Below, in pieces: positions 61,370-64,000 of a DNA stretch of 64,000 bases. Numbering within the stretch: the first letter of the stretch is position 1; every line of letters begins with the position of its first letter. The translations under genes and the position numbers were made by a program. Source of the DNA: Clostridiales bacterium (lineage in GTDB: Bacteria > Bacillota > Clostridia > Lachnospirales > Lachnospiraceae); contig JAJQBI010000069.1 of NCBI GenBank assembly GCA_021203365.1, forward strand, positions 1-64,000, in the 5' to 3' direction. The notes under the pieces are model-generated. The model had not been told where the DNA came from and searched no databases. It was given only the letters and a program-made list of their open reading frames with translations.

Positions 61370-62422
61370 TTAAACCTCCTTACGCTTCCATCTCGCAATG
61401 ACATTTCTCGTATTTTTATTAATCAAAACAGCCAGCGCTGTTTTTACCAGTACCACTCCGTAAATCCTGCCCTTCAGGTGAATTTCGCCCTCCAGCACAT
61501 CTCCCTCATCAAAAACGGGGGTTACGGCCACACAGTTTCTGTGAAGGGGCCAGGACATTCCCAATACCGCAAGAACCGTTCCGGTCACAGAAGGATCATC
61601 ACTTCCAAAAGTAATATTTCCCTGTACCTTTGTGGGAGAAATATGACGCACAAGACCTTTAAGGCTGTCCCACAGAAGGGACAGAAACGCCCGGGTTCCC
61701 GGATGTGTGATAAAGTCCTTCCACCAGCTGACAGTATTTCCGATGTTTTTCAGCCTGGAGGAAATGCTCTCCAACACATGACTGATTTTCTCAGGTATTG
61801 AAAAAATCCACAGGATCAGATTCCAGAGCTTCCGGAGTATCCCCGCAGCCAGCCTGAAGAGCCCGCCAAGCAGGCGAAACAGGAAAAATCCTCCCGAAGA
61901 CTCCGGAGACGCATCTTCGCATTCTTTTGCTCCACCGGTATCCTGCGTTTCTTCACGCTCTCCCACATTCACTGCGTCCGCGGCAGAATCCGTCTCTGCA
62001 TGATCCCCGGGAGACGGTTCACTTTTCCCTGCGTCTTTACATTCTTCCCTGCTGCCGACGTCCTGCATGTCTTCTCGTTCTTTCGCAGTATCCGCAGCCT
62101 CCGGCTCACTTTTTTTCTTTTTTCCGGCTGTACGCTTTCCGAACATACTCTTCCATCGTTCCAGAGGAAGTCCGAAAATCCGGATACAGTTTCCAGGTTT
62201 CCCTTCCCTGAACGCAATCTCAAAAGAGATTCCCCGGAACAGCCAGCTGACCTTCCCGCAGGCCTCCACCCTGTTCAGAGGTGCCTCCCGCGCTTTAGAA
62301 ACAGACGCCTGATAGCGAACCGGACAGAAAAGCAGCAGCAACAGAAGCAACAGCAGTATTCCCAGAAGAATCCCCACAAGGGTCAGTATAATTCTTAGGA
62401 TCAGCCACAAAATATGTAACAT
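61370..62422 (-). CDS. DUF2953 membrane protein
   Basis: 350 residues. An N-terminal Leu-rich membrane helix (about 5-31) and FCPVRYQ motif open the family domain; a charged linker (about 100-170) interrupts it, with a duplicated block (REDMQDVGSREECKDA and REETQDTGGAKECEDA). The C-terminal domain (about 255-350) has the GNITFGSDDPSVTGTVL motif typical of DUF2953. Family position next to ytfJ suggests a sporulation role (inference). Confidence 0.8.
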   Translation of the reverse strand: MLHILWLILRIILTLVGILLGILLLLLLLLLFCPVRYQASVSKAREAPLNRVEACGKVSWLFRGISFEIAFREGKPGNCIRIFGLPLERWKSMFGKRTAGKKKKSEPEAADTAKEREDMQDVGSREECKDAGKSEPSPGDHAETDSAADAVNVGEREETQDTGGAKECEDASPESSGGFFLFRLLGGLFRLAAGILRKLWNLILWIFSIPEKISHVLESISSRLKNIGNTVSWWKDFITHPGTRAFLSLLWDSLKGLVRHISPTKVQGNITFGSDDPSVTGTVLAVLGMSWPLHRNCVAVTPVFDEGDVLEGEIHLKGRIYGVVLVKTALAVLINKNTRNVIARWKRKEV

Positions 62423-62426
62423 GCGC

Positions 62427-62735
62427 TCACCTGTTCTTCAAATATTCTTCTACATGAAACTCTCCGGTCGCGTGCCAGGTCTCCATCAGAATCTCCTGCG
62501 CCATGGAAACCGCGGTCTCCTTCGAACCCGCCGCACCGATAATCTCGGGACAAACCTCCCGGGCGGCCGGCTGTACCAGAACAGAAGCCGGGAGAATCTC
62601 CATAAGGTTCCCGGGAGTCTCGGAAAGGGTCAGAAGATATACGCCCCGGACCAGCTTCCCCTGCTCAAGCCGCCGGCGGATTTCCGCCATTTTGTCTACA
62701 TCTCTGATGTATAAATCTTTGCTCCACTTTAACAT
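62427..62735 (-). CDS. Hypothetical protein upstream of DUF2953 gene
   Basis: 102 residues, soluble, mixed helix/strand, no signal peptide. I do not recognise it. Features are a basic N-terminus (KMAEIRRRLEQGK), a central hydrophobic strand (RGVYLLTLSE) and a helical C-terminus. It is 4 bp before the DUF2953 start on the same strand, so it is co-transcribed with it and ytfJ. The ribosome site is weak (AGGTGAG). Confidence 0.6.
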   Translation of the reverse strand: MLKWSKDLYIRDVDKMAEIRRRLEQGKLVRGVYLLTLSETPGNLMEILPASVLVQPAAREVCPEIIGAAGSKETAVSMAQEILMETWHATGEFHVEEYLKNR

Positions 62736-62804
62736 ATCCGCTCACCTGAGGCAATTCCCGTATGACACAAGGATTCCCGCCTTTTCTGTTTTTATACCGG
62801 AAAT

Positions 62805-63257
62805 TTAATAATACCTTTTTCCTCTCCAGCTCCCGTTATTTCTCATCTCAAGATATTCCTGATAAGCCTGCTCCACAATCTGCTTCTCATTGGCAAAACG
62901 GAGAAGATGGTAGATTTCATGATATTTATAATATCCGGAATCCACGAAATATTCCTCCCTCTGAGGTCTGCTATGATAATTATCAGCCATCATAAGATAC
63001 CAGTGCACATCCTTTGTAACTGTATCCTCCGGAATCGAAAAATTATACTGACTTTTCCCGATATATTTTACAATGGAGGCTCTGACGTCCGCCTCTTCCC
63101 GGACCTCCCGAAGAGCAGTCCTCTCAAAGGTTTCTCCCGGCTCCACCGTTCCCTTTGGCAAAACCCATCCCTCGTAACGGTTCCTGTATGATTTAAAAAG
63201 CGCCAGAATCTTTCCCCGATGAATTACCACGCCGCCACAGCTTGTTGCCTCTATCAT
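62805..63257 (-). CDS. Nudix hydrolase
   Basis: 150 residues. The Nudix box reads GTVEPGETFERTALREVREEADV: the metal-binding REVREE core is intact, while the final Gly of the consensus is Asp. The N-terminus MIEATSCGGVVI is typical of diadenosine-polyphosphate/ (di)nucleoside-type Nudix proteins, but the substrate is open. Its own promoter TTGCCA-17-TATACT lies at 63336-63364. Confidence 0.88.
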   Translation of the reverse strand: MIEATSCGGVVIHRGKILALFKSYRNRYEGWVLPKGTVEPGETFERTALREVREEADVRASIVKYIGKSQYNFSIPEDTVTKDVHWYLMMADNYHSRPQREEYFVDSGYYKYHEIYHLLRFANEKQIVEQAYQEYLEMRNNGSWRGKRYY

Positions 63258-63335
63258 GATGTCGCACTCCCCTTCTGTACTGCGTGTTTTTTCCGGCGAA
63301 CCAGGATTTTTCCAACGTTCACCTTTTCTCGTTTC

Positions 63336-63364
63336 AGTATAACTCTTTTTCTCTGTTCTGGCAA
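63336..63364 (-). promoter_or_regulatory. Promoter of the Nudix gene
   Basis: On the minus strand TTGCCA (63364-63359), 17-bp spacer, TATACT (63341-63336). Confidence 0.65.
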
Positions 63365-63379
63365 GAACTCATAAAAAAA

Positions 63380-64000
63380 TCATCCGCTGTAACTGCTGTA
63401 ATACGCGTCAAAAACCGCGGCCGCGATGGGAACGGCCGTCTGGCTTCCCGTACCGCCGCCCTCGGCAATCACAGCCACCACAAGATCCGGGTCGTCCACG
63501 TTGGAATAACCGATAAACCAGGAATGGCTGGAGCCCTGCTCGTCGTACTCAGCAGAGCCGGTTTTCCCGGCCACCGTATAGCCCCGGCCGCTAAGACCGG
63601 TCGCGGTTCCGTATTCCACCACATCCTTCATCAGCTCTCCGAGAACATTCGCCTCATTGGAGGTCATCAGGCGCTTATATACCTCTGCCTCCGTGGTATC
63701 CACCACATCCCCGTCACTGCTCACCACCTGATCGATAAGCGTCGGCTGCATCAGAATGCCGTCATTGGCGATGGCGCAGGTGATCAGCGCCATATGCATG
63801 GGGGACACCAGGGTATCCCCCTGCCCGATGGAGGTCTGCATAAGCAGAGCGGAAGCGGAACTGCTGTCCGCGGAAAATGTGCTGGTCCGGTAAGAGGTCA
63901 GGGGCAGACTCTGGTTAAACAAAAGATCCTCCGCCGTATCCTTCAGGGAATCTCCCCCAAGACTCAGGCCGATTTCTGCGAAAGCACAGTTGCAGGAATA
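63380..64000 (-). CDS. Class B penicillin-binding protein, C-terminal part (cut by window edge)
   Basis: About 206 residues of the transpeptidase domain; the start lies beyond 64000. At the cut edge the reading frame shows YSCNCAFAEIGL, the SxN motif, and further on AGKTGSAEYD, the KTG motif, then HSWFIGY. The catalytic SxxK serine must be outside. It cross-links peptidoglycan; whether PbpA/SpoVD/FtsI type cannot be told from this part. Confidence 0.9.
   Translation of the reverse strand, partial: YSCNCAFAEIGLSLGGDSLKDTAEDLLFNQSLPLTSYRTSTFSADSSSASALLMQTSIGQGDTLVSPMHMALITCAIANDGILMQPTLIDQVVSSDGDVVDTTEAEVYKRLMTSNEANVLGELMKDVVEYGTATGLSGRGYTVAGKTGSAEYDEQGSSHSWFIGYSNVDDPDLVVAVIAEGGGTGSQTAVPIAAAVFDAYYSSYSG

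Noticed and set aside
1-64000. tRNA, rRNA, insertion sequence, prophage or integrase
   Set aside because: No T-loop-like GGTTCGANTCC in the gaps, and no transposase, integrase or phage protein among the frames read.

Overview
This window looks like chromosomal DNA from a spore-forming Clostridia species (Bacillota), most likely Lachnospiraceae. The base composition is moderately GC-rich by eye. Supporting genes are an alpha/beta-type small acid-soluble spore protein, ytfJ/gerW and ylbJ families, zinc-type rpmB, the yloU-fakA-recG order, a hisZ/short hisG histidine operon and an anaerobic (cobalt-early) cobalamin pathway. The family-level placement is inference from gene content. I see no insertion sequence, prophage, CRISPR array, tRNA or rRNA.

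Layout. 0-4.3 kb: mgtE magnesium transporter with a strong upstream promoter, a structured RNA and an intrinsic terminator in its 450-bp leader region; suhB-like phosphatase; a divergent MocR-type regulator whose PLP lysine is replaced by arginine. 4.3-16.7 kb: a minus-strand corrinoid operon (secreted beta-propeller, cbiD, F, G, H, a cobK-cbiE-cbiT fusion, cbiA, cbiB, cobD, cbiP, cbiC). 16.8-22.8 kb: rluD-like synthase, coaX, coaBC, lipoprotein cyclophilin, trpS, luxS, SH3 lipoprotein. 23-26.9 kb: a compact chaperone module (DUF5685 protein, J-protein with TPR-like region, DnaK paralogue, membrane zinc-ribbon protein). 27-37 kb: TSUP permease, LD-carboxypeptidase, then aroD, a large secreted tannase/esterase-like hydrolase, a YdiB/AroE-type dehydrogenase and an OmpR-type two-component system, then a split ThrE exporter. 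37.3-38.7 kb: a mini microcompartment set (two EutS-type shell proteins and EutP) with no enzymes. 38.7-43.9 kb: hisZ-G-D-B-IE, the last carrying a degenerate HisF-like domain. 44-55 kb: recU, lepB, rluA-type, YgiQ radical SAM, HAD phosphatase, small alarmone synthetase, pepD, ylbJ, coaD, rsmD, mgsA. 55-64 kb: spore protein, DUF6465, recG, fakA, yloU, rpmB, ytfJ, DUF2953, Nudix hydrolase and the 3' part of a class B penicillin-binding protein.

How it works together. The corrinoid operon covers the middle ring-contraction and amidation steps plus aminopropanol attachment, but lacks cobalt insertion, the C20 methylase and nucleotide-loop genes, which must lie elsewhere. The aroD-hydrolase-ydiB/aroE-regulator segment suggests extracellular cleavage of quinate or shikimate esters followed by entry into the shikimate pathway. 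This is inference, supported by OmpR-style 11-bp direct repeats upstream of the hydrolase. Three copies of a palindromic repeat family sit in intergenic gaps. The most unusual signals are the structured RNA ahead of mgtE, the chaperone module, the aroD/hydrolase/ydiB locus, the enzyme-free microcompartment trio, the HisF-like pseudoenzyme fusion and the lysine-less MocR regulator.
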